DNA of 47,007 nt, from contig SAAX01000014.1 of assembly GCA_009929215.1 (NCBI GenBank), forward strand, positions 1-47,007, read 5' to 3'. The notes beneath the pieces are model-generated. The model was not told the origin of the DNA, searched no databases, and saw only the letters and a list, made by a program, of their open reading frames with translations. The stretch is from Deltaproteobacteria bacterium. GTDB lineage: Bacteria; Desulfobacterota; Desulfovibrionia; Desulfovibrionales; Desulfovibrionaceae. Below are positions 8,506 through 16,978 of the stretch, one piece after another (position 1 is the first letter of the stretch; each line of letters starts with the position of its first letter). The position numbers were made by a program, and so were the translations under genes.

Positions 8506-9717
8506 ATGAGCCAGCATTCCGCCCCTTACGGCAAACCCGACAGCAAGGGCTTTTTTGGGGCCTACGGCGGGCAGTTTGTACCAGAGCCCCTCAAGGCCCG
8601 TCTGGACGAAGTGGCGGAAGCCATGAAGGCCGCCGAGGCGGATCCCTCCTTTCAGAAAGAGCTGGATTATCTGTGCTCGCACTACACCGGGCGGCCCAAC
8701 CCCGTGTTCCACTGCGCCAATCTGAGCCGTACCCTTGGCGGCGCCCAGATATGGCTCAAGCGCGAAGACCTCAACCATCTGGGTGCGCACAAGATCAACA
8801 ACACCCTTGGGCAGTGCCTGCTGGCAAAGCGCATGGGCAAGAAGCGCGTCATCGCCGAAACCGGCGCGGGCCAGCACGGCGTTGCCACTGCCGCCACCGC
8901 CGCCCTTATGGGGCTTGAGTGCACCATCTGTATGGGCGAAGTGGACATGGAGCGCCAGCACCTCAACGTGATCCGCATGGAAATGCTGGGCTCGCGTGTG
9001 GTTGCCGCCAAATCTGGCCAGCGCACCCTCAAGGAAGCCGTGGACGAAGCCCTGGGCATGTGGATTGAAGACCCCAAAATGTTCTATGTGCTTGGCTCTG
9101 CCGTGGGGCCGCACCCGTATCCCTATATGGTGCGTGTTTTTCAGTCTGTGGTGGGGCGCGAAGCCCGCGCCCAGATGCTGGCCGAAACCGGGCGTCTGCC
9201 CAGCGCCTGCCTTGGCTGCGTAGGCGGCGGCTCCAACGCCATTGGCCTGTTCGCGGGCTTTCTGGAAGATACCGACGTGCGCCTGCTGGGCGTGGAACCC
9301 GGTGGCCGTGGCAACTGCTACGGTGAACACGCGGCTTCGCTGTGCCTGGGCGAACCCGGCGTCATGCACGGTTTCAATTCCTACATGATCAAGGATCCCA
9401 CGGGCGACGCGGGCGAGGTGTACTCCATCTCTGCCGGGCTTGATTACCCCTCTGTGGGGCCGGAACATGCCCTGCTGAAGGATATGGGCCGCGCCGAATA
9501 TGTCAGCGTGACCGACAAGGAAGCTCTGGACGCCTTTTTCTCCCTTTCGCGCCACGAGGGCATCATTCCGGCTCTGGAATCTTCGCACGCACTGGCCCAC
9601 GCCATGAAGATGGCCCCCGAAATGTCCAAGGACGACATCTTGCTGGTGAACCTTTCTGGCCGTGGCGACAAGGACGTGGCCCAGGTGGCAGAAATGATGC
9701 AGAAGGGGCAGATATAG
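8506..9717 (+). CDS. trpB: Tryptophan synthase beta subunit, stand-alone
   Basis: TrpB condenses indole and serine to tryptophan using pyridoxal phosphate. The 403-residue protein has the PLP lysine in EDLNHLGAHKINN (K96), the catalytic region AETGAGQHGVA, the phosphate-binding GGGSNAIG loop and the C-terminal NLSGRGDKD. AAGGAG is six bases before the ATG. It reads as a TrpB1-type enzyme. No trpA or other trp gene is adjacent; the neighbours are thyX and uvrC. It may therefore be a second copy or an indole-salvage enzyme, if a complete trp operon exists elsewhere. That cannot be seen here. Confidence 0.93.
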   Translation: MSQHSAPYGKPDSKGFFGAYGGQFVPEPLKARLDEVAEAMKAAEADPSFQKELDYLCSHYTGRPNPVFHCANLSRTLGGAQIWLKREDLNHLGAHKINNTLGQCLLAKRMGKKRVIAETGAGQHGVATAATAALMGLECTICMGEVDMERQHLNVIRMEMLGSRVVAAKSGQRTLKEAVDEALGMWIEDPKMFYVLGSAVGPHPYPYMVRVFQSVVGREARAQMLAETGRLPSACLGCVGGGSNAIGLFAGFLEDTDVRLLGVEPGGRGNCYGEHAASLCLGEPGVMHGFNSYMIKDPTGDAGEVYSISAGLDYPSVGPEHALLKDMGRAEYVSVTDKEALDAFFSLSRHEGIIPALESSHALAHAMKMAPEMSKDDILLVNLSGRGDKDVAQVAEMMQKGQI

Positions 9718-9883
9718 GGGCTTTGCCCCCATTACGACTGGTTGTTTTACGGCAGGCCGGGGTTTGACCCCTTGCGCATACGCCGTACCGTACATACTTT
9801 GCAGGAGGAGCGCGGGGGATGAGGGCTTTTGCTTTCTCCCCCGCACATTCCTTTTTATCCCTTTTTAAAACCCCTGCGCGGCC

Positions 9884-11767
9884 ATGCAAAAGCCCGAACC
9901 TTCCAGTATCCCCCTCACGCCCGGTGTGTATCTTTATAAGGATGCTAAGGGCCGCATCATCTATGTGGGCAAGGCACGCGTGCTGCGCCGCAGGGTGCTT
10001 TCGTATTTTCGGCCAGAGGGCCTGCCCGCCAAAACCCGCGCCATGCTTTCGCATGCCGTGAGCATCGAATACCTGACCACCACTACAGAAAAAGAAGCCC
10101 TGCTGCTCGAGGCCAGTTGCATCAAAAAGCACCGGCCCCACTACAATATCGTGCTGCGCGACGACAAGCAGTACGTGCTTTTTCGTATCAATCCCAAGCA
10201 TCCCTTTCCACGGCTTGAAGTTGTGCGGCAGGCGCGGCGCGACGGCGCGCGCTATTTTGGCCCCTTTACTTCGGCTCTGGCCGCACGCGAAACGTGGAAG
10301 CTCCTGCACCGGGCCTTTGCCCTGCGGCGCTGCACCGACAAGGCCATGAAAAACCGTGTGCGACCCTGCCTGTACCACTTTATGGGGCAGTGCCCCGCAC
10401 CCTGCATGGGTTTGGTCACCTCGCAGGAATACAACGAAAACGTGCGCAAGGTGACTGATCTGCTTCAAGGCCGCTCGGCAGAGCTGCTGGGCAGCCTGCG
10501 CACGGCCATGGAGCAGGCCGCCGAAGAACTGGAATTTGAAAGGGCCGCCAGCCTGCGTGACCAGATACGCGCTGTGGAAAGCACCGTGGAGCGGCAGGCG
10601 GCAGTATTGCCCGGCGGCGGCGATATGGACGCCGTGGGCCTGTTTGCGGCAGACCGGGGGCTGGCCCTTGGGCTGCTGTTTGTGCGCAACGGCGCGGTAA
10701 CAGACGGGCGGGCCTTTTATTGGCCAGGGCTGACCTTTGAGGACGCGCCAGAGCTTTTGTGGTCGTTCATGGGGCAGTATTACAGTCAGGCCACGCCGCC
10801 CCCGCGTGTGCTTTTGCCGTGGATTCCCGTTGATCAGGAAGACGCGGAGGATGGCGGGGGCAACGAGAGCATGGAAGACGCGCCGCAGGCTGGCGGGCTT
10901 ACCACCCGCGAAACCCTGGAGCAGACCCTGGCAGACCGCCGGGGCGGGGCCGTGCGCATTGTGCCGCCGCAGCATGCGGGCGACAACCAGCTCATCGACC
11001 TTGCCCAGTCCAACGCCAGGGAAGAAGCGCGGCGGCAGGAGCAAAAGTCGGAGCTGAATATTCTGGAGCGGCTGGCCAGGGCACTGAACCTGCCAGAGCC
11101 GCCCGCGCGCATCGAATGCGTGGACGTTTCGCACACCGGCGGTCAGCAAACCCGCGTGGGTATGGTGGTGTTTGAAGACGGCAAGCCAGAGCGTTCGCAA
11201 TACCGGGCCTATGCCATGCCTGACAGCGGCGACGACTACGCAACCCTGTATGCCTGGGTGGCACGCAGGCTGGAGAGTGGTGCTCCCTGGCCAGACCTGC
11301 TGCTCATAGACGGCGGGCGCGGCCAGCTGAGCGTTGTGCAGCGGGCGTTGCGCGAGGCGGGCAAGGAAGACCTGTTTGCCCTTGCCGCCATAGCCAAAGC
11401 CAGGGACGAGGAGGGCCACGCCGACCGCCGTGCTGGCAATGTGGCCGACAGAATTTTTGTGCCCAACCGGGCCAATCCGCTGCCATTGCGTGAGGGCGGG
11501 CCAGAACTGCTCTTTTTGCAGAATGTGCGCGACAATACCCACCGCTTTGCCATTGGCCGCCATCGCAGGGCGCGGCAGGGCGCGGCCCTTTCAGGCGAGC
11601 TCATGCGCTTGCCGGGCATTGGCCCTGCAACGGCGCGGCTGCTGTGGGACAACTTTGGCAGTGTGGAAGCCATGCGGGCCGCCAGTGTGGACGATTTGTG
11701 CAAGATATCCGGCATTGGCCCTGCCAAGGCAGCCCTGCTGCGCGAAAAACTGCGCGGCCTCGACTGA
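9884..11767 (+). CDS. uvrC: Excinuclease ABC subunit C (UvrC)
   Basis: UvrC makes both incisions around bulky DNA lesions in nucleotide excision repair. The 627-residue protein has the N-terminal GIY-YIG nuclease (GVYLYKDAKGRIIYVGK). A UVR motif that binds UvrB lies near residues 205-240 (ELEFERAASLRDQI). The RNase H-like 5' nuclease core follows (VDVSHTGG, LLLIDGGRGQLS). Two helix-hairpin-helix motifs close it (LPGIGPATARLL, ISGIGPAKAALL). A less conserved segment with DAEDGGGNESMEDAPQAGG around residues 320-340 looks like a flexible insert. The ATG at 9884 has only a weak ribosome-binding site, but it fits the family N-terminus. Confidence 0.96.
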   Translation: MQKPEPSSIPLTPGVYLYKDAKGRIIYVGKARVLRRRVLSYFRPEGLPAKTRAMLSHAVSIEYLTTTTEKEALLLEASCIKKHRPHYNIVLRDDKQYVLFRINPKHPFPRLEVVRQARRDGARYFGPFTSALAARETWKLLHRAFALRRCTDKAMKNRVRPCLYHFMGQCPAPCMGLVTSQEYNENVRKVTDLLQGRSAELLGSLRTAMEQAAEELEFERAASLRDQIRAVESTVERQAAVLPGGGDMDAVGLFAADRGLALGLLFVRNGAVTDGRAFYWPGLTFEDAPELLWSFMGQYYSQATPPPRVLLPWIPVDQEDAEDGGGNESMEDAPQAGGLTTRETLEQTLADRRGGAVRIVPPQHAGDNQLIDLAQSNAREEARRQEQKSELNILERLARALNLPEPPARIECVDVSHTGGQQTRVGMVVFEDGKPERSQYRAYAMPDSGDDYATLYAWVARRLESGAPWPDLLLIDGGRGQLSVVQRALREAGKEDLFALAAIAKARDEEGHADRRAGNVADRIFVPNRANPLPLREGGPELLFLQNVRDNTHRFAIGRHRRARQGAALSGELMRLPGIGPATARLLWDNFGSVEAMRAASVDDLCKISGIGPAKAALLREKLRGLD

Positions 11768-11793
11768 TTCGTTCAACGGAATGTCGCCCATAA

Positions 11794-11817
11794 AAAAAGC
11801 CCCCAAAGGGGCTTTTT
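11794..11817. terminator. Bidirectional terminator after uvrC
   Basis: AAAAAGCCCC (11794-11803) pairs with GGGGCTTTTT (11808-11817) around a 4-nt loop. T-runs are present in both orientations, as suits the converging uvrC and DUF3298 genes. Confidence 0.85.
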
Positions 11818-11853
11818 GCGTATCTGAAAAGCGGAGCAGATAAGGGGCGGAAT

Positions 11854-12921
11854 CTATTTGCCCCAGAGCAGCAGCAGGGGGTGGGCGGGCAGCAGTTCCT
11901 CAAGGGGAATCTCCACCTTTTGTGCGCCAGCCATGCCGGGGGCCACCTGATAGGGCTGAAAGTTGATGCGCAGGCCCGAGGGGGTCAGTGTAAGGCTGGC
12001 AAAGTTCTCTGGCACGGGGTTCAGGCCCGTGCGCAGCATCTGTTCCTGGCGCATGCCGCCCAGGCGCTGGCTCAGCTCCTTGTGCGACCATGCAGACATG
12101 ATGGCCAGAGCGGCGTCGGGATCTTCAAAAATATCCACCAGTCCAAGCCGCTGCCCGCTGATCAGGCTGTAGTTGAGCGTCATGACGTCCAGATTGCCCT
12201 GCGCACTGCCGGTGTATGTCCATACTTCAAAGGTGATGCTGAGCGCCTTGTCGGAAGGATGGCTGACCGTGTACGAACTCCACAACTCGGGGACCGGGCG
12301 GTTTTTATCCGGGTAGAGCCCTGGCGAGCTGAAGGTTTCTTCAAATGCGTCGGCAATACCGGTGGCCCAATTGCGGATATTTGCGTCAATGGCGCGTACC
12401 CCCACCGAGGGGTAGCTGAGGTTGATATCCGGCTTGTCGCCCTGGTTGGTGCGCACTATTTGGTGTTCAATGATGCCGGGGCGGCGTGAGCCGGAAATGA
12501 TGGCTGCTGCCGCATCTTTGTCGGTTTTTATCTGGCCTTGACTGTCGGCAACCGGCTCTTTGGGGCCGGGGTTGCCGGGGGCTGTATTGCTGGAAGCAGA
12601 GCTGGCCGCCAGTTCGCGGCCAGGGGTGCTTTCTGTCGTATCGGATGTATTGCTGTCTGCCTGATGTGCCGCAGCGGCTGTGAGCTGCTGCGTTTCGCCC
12701 AAAGCCGGGTCGCCCTGTTTGTCTGCCTGAAGGGCATCGGCAACAAGGATATCATCGGGTGCGGCAGAGGCTTCGGGCTGGGGCAAAGTTTCTTTGTTGT
12801 TCAAAGCTGCGGCTTGGGCTTGAGAAGATCCCGCAGTCTGCATTTCTGGCAAACGGGCAGCTGTGGCCGCTTGTGCAGAGAGCAGCAGCGTAAAAAGCAA
12901 TAGAGCAACTAGGCGAGACAT
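11854..12921 (-). CDS. Secreted DUF3298 (RsiV C-terminal-like) protein
   Basis: A 355-residue exported protein of unknown function. It has a Sec signal peptide (LVALLLFTLLLSAQAATA). A low-complexity Ala/Gln/Ser/Glu-rich linker runs to about residue 150, and a C-terminal DUF3298-like domain follows. Typical features of that domain are the NLDVMTLNYSLISGQRLGLVDIF segment (split here as NLDVMTLNYSLIS and GQRLGLVDIF), LTPSGLRINFQPYQVAPG and the terminal VEIPLEELLPAHPLLLLWG. The same fold occurs in anti-sigma factor RsiV and lysozyme-binding proteins, but no sigma factor is adjacent. A role in cell-envelope binding is only inferred. Confidence 0.72.
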   Translation of the reverse strand: MSRLVALLLFTLLLSAQAATAARLPEMQTAGSSQAQAAALNNKETLPQPEASAAPDDILVADALQADKQGDPALGETQQLTAAAAHQADSNTSDTTESTPGRELAASSASSNTAPGNPGPKEPVADSQGQIKTDKDAAAAIISGSRRPGIIEHQIVRTNQGDKPDINLSYPSVGVRAIDANIRNWATGIADAFEETFSSPGLYPDKNRPVPELWSSYTVSHPSDKALSITFEVWTYTGSAQGNLDVMTLNYSLISGQRLGLVDIFEDPDAALAIMSAWSHKELSQRLGGMRQEQMLRTGLNPVPENFASLTLTPSGLRINFQPYQVAPGMAGAQKVEIPLEELLPAHPLLLLWGK

Positions 12922-12971
12922 ATCATTCCATTAAACGGCCATACCGACAGGCCGAGGGGGTTGGCGGCAAA

Positions 12972-13006
12972 GCCCGCATGCAAGCCGCAGGGGCAGGCAT
13001 GCGGGC
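12972..13006 (-). terminator. Probable terminator of the antiporter gene
   Basis: A perfect 10-bp stem (12972-12981 with 12997-13006) lies just past the antiporter stop on the minus strand, followed by a short TTTG. The weak T-run makes it moderate. Confidence 0.5.
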
Positions 13007-13019
13007 GTAGAATACAGTG

Positions 13020-14240
13020 TTAAACCTTGAAACCTTCGCGCAGGCGCAGTAAACCGCGCCAGTTGCGCAGCAGCAGCACCGCCGCCAAAACCAGATACAC
13101 CTGCGCAAAGAAAGAATGCAGGCGCAGCGGGTCGTGGGCAAGCCCCAGCAGGGCTTCAATATGCACGTCGTACATGGGCGAGAGCAACTGGGCCGCAAAC
13201 AGTACGAGCAGCCAGACCGCTTCGCGCACCTGTAGGCGCAGATCAACCAGCAGGGCTACGGCAAACAGGGATTGCCCGGCCGTCAGTAGTATTTCCTGAA
13301 ACTGGTGGGTGTCAAGGTTTATAGAGGGTGAAAGAGAGCCAAATGACGCGGCGTAGACACCGGGAATCATGCCCACGAGCAGTGTCCACTGGTTGAGCTT
13401 GGACGAAAGCAGGCTGCCCAGCGCCAGCGAGGCGTTGCCGCGCGCGGCAAACATGAGGGCAATGATGAATTCGGGCGATTCAGAGGCTATGGGCGCAAGC
13501 CACTGCACCAGCAAAAATTCGTTGATGCCAAGCAGCTTGCCGCTGGCCACCAGACTTTCGCTGAACGGTTCGGCATTGCACATGATAACCAGCGCAGAGA
13601 ATAGAAAAATCGCAATGACACTGCGCAGGCGCACTTTTTTTGCAAATTGTGCCAGCAGGGCGGCGGGGCCTTCGGGTTCTTCTTCTTCCACAGGTCTGCG
13701 GGCAATGATGCAGATGTACCAGATATAGATGCCCAGCAGGGCAAGGCCGTCAATCCAGGTCAGCGAACCCTTGAGCGGAATAAACAGGGCGTACAGGGTT
13801 GCCAGGCCGAGAAAGAGCACGTCTGTGCGCTTGTCGGCGGGCAGGGATACGCCCGTGTGAAACTTGCCCGCAAACACAAGTACAATGGCCGACCAGCCCA
13901 CGCCTATGAGCAGCCGGTTGGCCCCGGTCATGTTGGCAATGGCGTAGTGCGAATACTCGCTCTCGGGGTGTTGGCCTGCCATCCAGGTAAAGTACATGTC
14001 CACGGCGTATTCGGGCAGCACGGCAATAAAGGCCACCACAGCCACGGCAACAGCCTGGGGAATGTCCATCTGGGCAACCTCGCAGGCCCAGGTGAGCAGA
14101 AACGAAGCGCCCAGAATGGCCATGCCCGAAAGTACGGCCACCAGCAGGGGCGAAACATCGGGATGGAGAAAACGTATGCTAACCCCGGGCAGGGTCATGC
14201 CCACAGCAATAATGTAAGGGCGCAAAGCGCGAAATGTCAT
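13020..14240 (-). CDS. CaCA-family cation antiporter under manganese-riboswitch control
   Basis: A 406-residue inner-membrane protein of the sodium/calcium exchanger superfamily, with about ten to eleven spans in two inverted halves. The alpha repeats are visible as FIAVLPEYAVDMYFTW with NMTGANRLLIGVG, and as QWLAPIASESPEFIIALMF with GNASLALGSLLSSKLNQW. The acidic residues in LPE and ESPE would bind the cation. A cytoplasmic loop with EEEEPEG separates the halves. The ATG at 14240 has AAGGAG. The leader carries a manganese riboswitch, so I infer the physiological substrate is Mn2+, exported when it is in excess. Calcium/proton or sodium exchange is the family default. Confidence 0.88.
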   Translation of the reverse strand: MTFRALRPYIIAVGMTLPGVSIRFLHPDVSPLLVAVLSGMAILGASFLLTWACEVAQMDIPQAVAVAVVAFIAVLPEYAVDMYFTWMAGQHPESEYSHYAIANMTGANRLLIGVGWSAIVLVFAGKFHTGVSLPADKRTDVLFLGLATLYALFIPLKGSLTWIDGLALLGIYIWYICIIARRPVEEEEPEGPAALLAQFAKKVRLRSVIAIFLFSALVIMCNAEPFSESLVASGKLLGINEFLLVQWLAPIASESPEFIIALMFAARGNASLALGSLLSSKLNQWTLLVGMIPGVYAASFGSLSPSINLDTHQFQEILLTAGQSLFAVALLVDLRLQVREAVWLLVLFAAQLLSPMYDVHIEALLGLAHDPLRLHSFFAQVYLVLAAVLLLRNWRGLLRLREGFKV

Positions 14241-14254
14241 ATGGTCTCCTTAAA

Positions 14255-14289
14255 ATAAAAAAAAGACCTTGGCGTTAACGCCAAGGTCT
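14255..14289 (-). terminator. Riboswitch expression platform: intrinsic terminator
   Basis: A fully palindromic stem-loop at 14264-14289 (AGACCTTGGCGTT and its complement) is followed on the minus strand by eight T residues. It ends just before the AAGGAG of the antiporter gene. Bases 14282-14286 are shared with stem P1 of the aptamer, so the two structures exclude each other. Confidence 0.9.
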
Positions 14290-14380
14290 CACTAATCGGC
14301 AGAACCGATGGCGACACCAGGCCAATGGCCATGCTGTTGACGTCGCCGGGGTTTCAAGAACCCAGTTACTCCCCTTGAGC
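14282..14380 (-). ncRNA. yybP-ykoY manganese riboswitch aptamer
   Basis: On the minus strand the RNA begins CAAGGGGAGUAAC, the conserved 5' loop of the yybP-ykoY class. It continues through GGCGACGUCAACAGCAUGG, which matches the second conserved loop, and ends GUGAGACCUUG, which closes stem P1. P1 is CAAGG (14377-14373) with CCUUG (14286-14282). The intervening helices are all plausible, with pairings such as GGGUU/AACCC. This class binds Mn2+ directly and activates exporters. Here binding would hold P1 and free the downstream gene from the terminator. Confidence 0.9.
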
Positions 14381-14562
14381 CCTCTCAATAGCCGCAGCAG
14401 CCCCGGCTGTCAATGCTTCTGCGCGGCAAAACCGCTCCATGAGCCGATTCTGCGGACATTTATACATTGCGCTTGCAGCGGCACTTGCCAGCACAGTGGG
14501 CTGCGGCTAGAGTGGCGGGGAATAATGAGTCGGTTTTTATCGGCCAGCCTAGGAGTCTTTTT

Positions 14563-15867
14563 GTGAATATTACTTGCCCGCGTTGCAGCTTTAGCCGCGA
14601 ATTGCCCGCCGACCGTGCGCCTTCCAAGGCCGTAATCGCCACCTGCCCCCACTGTGCCTGCCGGTTTCGCTTTGTGCCCGGTACTGGCGTGACAGATGTG
14701 ATCTCTGAACCGCCGGAGCCTGTCGTCCATGACGAACAGCAGGGCGGCCAGCCGCAGTCTGCCGAATCTGGTTATTCCCAGCCCCCGCAAGGTGGCTGGC
14801 ACGGCGGTGACGATGATCCCCTGCCTCCTGGTGCCATAGTTCCCGGCAGTTCCAGCCCCCGTAACCGTGCAGGCGCTGATGCGGATGCCGAGCCCGATCC
14901 CGAACCGCGTTACACCACTCGACCGGGCGACCGCAGGCAGGGCGCGGGAAAAGATGCGCCGGAAGCTGACGAGGCAAAAACCCTTGGCAACCTTTGGGGA
15001 TTGCTGGGCGGTAAAAGTATTTTTGGGCAGCGGGGCGGCAAGCAGGGCGACGACGCCAATAACCGTGATGCCAGCAGGCCTGATGGCCGCGACGATGACG
15101 ACCGCGACCACCGCAGGCCGCAGAATGGCAAGTCGCAGCGCAGTGCCTTTGGGGCAAGCAATGAACATGCGGACGATAACCGCACCGCCAGCGAGGCCTA
15201 TGCGCGTGAGGCCGCCCGTTTTGAAAACGGCGATGAAGACGGCCAGCGTGTGCCCGCCAACCCGTGGGACGCAGCCCCGGAGCCGGACGGCTGGATACCC
15301 GCTTTTTACCACACCTGCATGCGGGTCATGTTTGGCGCGCACAATTTTTACGAGCATGTGCGTGCCGATACGCCGCAGGTGCGGCCCTTGGCATTTTATC
15401 TGATTATCAGCATTGTTCAGGTGGTTATAGAAAGGGTCTGGTCGGGCCTGTTTTTGTCGCTCATGTCACCCAGCGCCGCATCTGATCCAGAGCTGGAAAA
15501 AATGCTCATCTTGCTGTCGCCCCAGCTCAGCCTGCCCATGACCATTTTGCTCAAAACGGGCGTTTCGGTGGTGCAGCTGTATGTGCTTACGGCCCTGATG
15601 CATTTTACCTATGGGTTTATCACCGGCAAAAGGCCCGAATTTTCGCTGGTGTTTCAGGTGGCGGCCTATGCTGCCGCCCCCTCACTGCTGTGCGTTGTGC
15701 CGCTGCTGGGCTCCATTGTGGGCTTTATATGGATGATTGCCTGCGTGCTGGTGGGCTGCCGCACGGTGCTTAACCTCACATGGCCTCAGGCATTCATGGG
15801 CTTTGCACCCGTGGTGTTGCTGCTTGCGCCCCTCTTGTTGCAGGTGATGAAGGCCGCCCAATTCTGA
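14563..15867 (+). CDS. Zinc-ribbon (MJ0042-like) protein with C-terminal Yip1 membrane domain
   Basis: A 434-residue protein. The N-terminus is a small zinc ribbon with CPRC and CPHC pairs (residues about 4-30). A hydrophilic linker of about 240 residues, rich in Asp, Arg, Gly and Pro, follows and is probably disordered. The C-terminal 180 residues form a five-span Yip1-type membrane domain (IISIVQVVIERVW, LYVLTALMHFTYGF, LLCVVPLLGSIVGFIWMIA). I chose GTG at 14563 because AGGAG lies seven bases upstream; an earlier ATG in frame has no such site. It is the first gene of an operon with a small protein and a lipoprotein. Function is unknown. Confidence 0.75.
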   Translation: MNITCPRCSFSRELPADRAPSKAVIATCPHCACRFRFVPGTGVTDVISEPPEPVVHDEQQGGQPQSAESGYSQPPQGGWHGGDDDPLPPGAIVPGSSSPRNRAGADADAEPDPEPRYTTRPGDRRQGAGKDAPEADEAKTLGNLWGLLGGKSIFGQRGGKQGDDANNRDASRPDGRDDDDRDHRRPQNGKSQRSAFGASNEHADDNRTASEAYAREAARFENGDEDGQRVPANPWDAAPEPDGWIPAFYHTCMRVMFGAHNFYEHVRADTPQVRPLAFYLIISIVQVVIERVWSGLFLSLMSPSAASDPELEKMLILLSPQLSLPMTILLKTGVSVVQLYVLTALMHFTYGFITGKRPEFSLVFQVAAYAAAPSLLCVVPLLGSIVGFIWMIACVLVGCRTVLNLTWPQAFMGFAPVVLLLAPLLLQVMKAAQF

Positions 15868-15875
15868 GGATAGCC

Positions 15876-16220
15876 ATGACCCGCTTTTGGCGAAAAATTG
15901 CGCAATTCTGGCATGAATTTCGCAAATGTCGTAAATATGGCGCAACCATAAAGCCGGATTCCATCCGCGCACAGGCCGAAGACCTTGGGCATCTGGCGGA
16001 ACTGGCCGGGCGAAGTGGTGCGCTGGCAGAAGCGGAGTCGCGCCATTTGGCGCAGCTAGGGCAGGAAATGCGCAGCCTTGTGCTCATGACCCGGCAAACC
16101 TCGTTTTGCAGTATCCCGGCAGAAAAACGCCGGGATCTCTACGAAAGTTTGTCGCAGGCCAGACAAAAGCTGCTCGATTCCATGCAAAAGTCATGTCTGG
16201 CCTCGGAGAAAACGCAATGA
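15876..16220 (+). CDS. Small conserved-looking hypothetical protein
   Basis: A 114-residue basic, helical protein that begins MTRFWRKIAQFWHEF and contains DLGHLAELAGRSGAL, suggesting amphipathic or coiled-coil helices. There is no signal peptide or membrane span. GAGG lies seven bases before the ATG. It starts nine bases after the Yip1-domain gene, and its stop overlaps the ATG of the lipoprotein gene (ATGA), so the three are co-transcribed and probably coupled. I do not recognise the family. Confidence 0.65.
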   Translation: MTRFWRKIAQFWHEFRKCRKYGATIKPDSIRAQAEDLGHLAELAGRSGALAEAESRHLAQLGQEMRSLVLMTRQTSFCSIPAEKRRDLYESLSQARQKLLDSMQKSCLASEKTQ

Positions 16221-16978
16221 TCCTTCTTCAGAATGAACGCAGGGGCACAGGCCGTGGCTTGCAGGCTTGCAGGCGCGCGGCACTGGTGGCGTCGCTGGTT
16301 GTGATACTGCTGCTTGGCGGCTGCGCCACGCCCCACGACGACAGCTACCAGACCGTCAATGTTACAGGCGACTTTGGCACGCCCTTTCAGGTGCAGATAA
16401 ACAATTTTGTTCGCCGCCAGCCCCCGGCTGTCTATGTGGCCCCAAAGTCTGCACTGGGGCGTCGCCCCCGTGCCCTGTTTGTTCCCCTGCGCGCCACCCA
16501 GCAGATTGCCAATCCCGTGAGCTTCAGCGAGATGCTCTCGCGTCAGGTATGGCAGGTATGGCTGTCGCTCAATGCCTTTCAGGCGCTGGAATACGCCCCG
16601 CAGGGCGCGCCCTATGAGCCCTCGCGCGCCATCGCCCTTGCCCGGCAGAAGGGGGCAGAAATGGTGGTGGGCGGCTATATCAATCATTATATGGATGGCG
16701 GTACAGGCGGTACCAGTTCCATTTCGCTGGCCATTGAAGTGTACGATGCCCGTACTGGCGTGCAGCTGTGGTCAATGGCCCAAGGCGGCATGATGGAAGC
16801 GCGCCAGGTGCACGATTTCTATCTTTTCTCCATACGCGAGCGTAACCCCGGCGATCCCTCGGGCTTTATTGCCCGTTCGCTGGCATGGGACATGGGGCGC
16901 GAGGTTCTGGCCTGGGTAGACCCCTCGTCCAAGGAAAAATCGTTTTTTGACACCGTATTTGGCAGCAAGGCTTTTTAA
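16217..16978 (+). CDS. Predicted lipoprotein of unknown function
   Basis: A 253-residue protein with a 35-residue signal peptide and a lipobox LLGGC (C36), so it is likely acylated and membrane-anchored. The mature part has an alpha/beta pattern. A segment reading GGYINHYMDGGTGGTSS then ISLAIEVYDARTGVQLW resembles the outer-membrane lipoprotein/TolB-N-like folds used by envelope assembly proteins. That resemblance is only by eye. GGAG lies eight bases before the ATG, which overlaps the previous stop. It ends the operon, and a 12-bp hairpin follows at 16994-17034. Confidence 0.72.
   Translation: MILLQNERRGTGRGLQACRRAALVASLVVILLLGGCATPHDDSYQTVNVTGDFGTPFQVQINNFVRRQPPAVYVAPKSALGRRPRALFVPLRATQQIANPVSFSEMLSRQVWQVWLSLNAFQALEYAPQGAPYEPSRAIALARQKGAEMVVGGYINHYMDGGTGGTSSISLAIEVYDARTGVQLWSMAQGGMMEARQVHDFYLFSIRERNPGDPSGFIARSLAWDMGREVLAWVDPSSKEKSFFDTVFGSKAF

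Noticed and set aside
8410-11563. Long minus-strand open frames (478 and 666 codons) opposite trpB and uvrC
   Set aside because: They mirror highly conserved genes, have Gly/His/Ala/Gln-rich low-quality sequence, and lack ribosome-binding sites. They arise from high GC codon bias.
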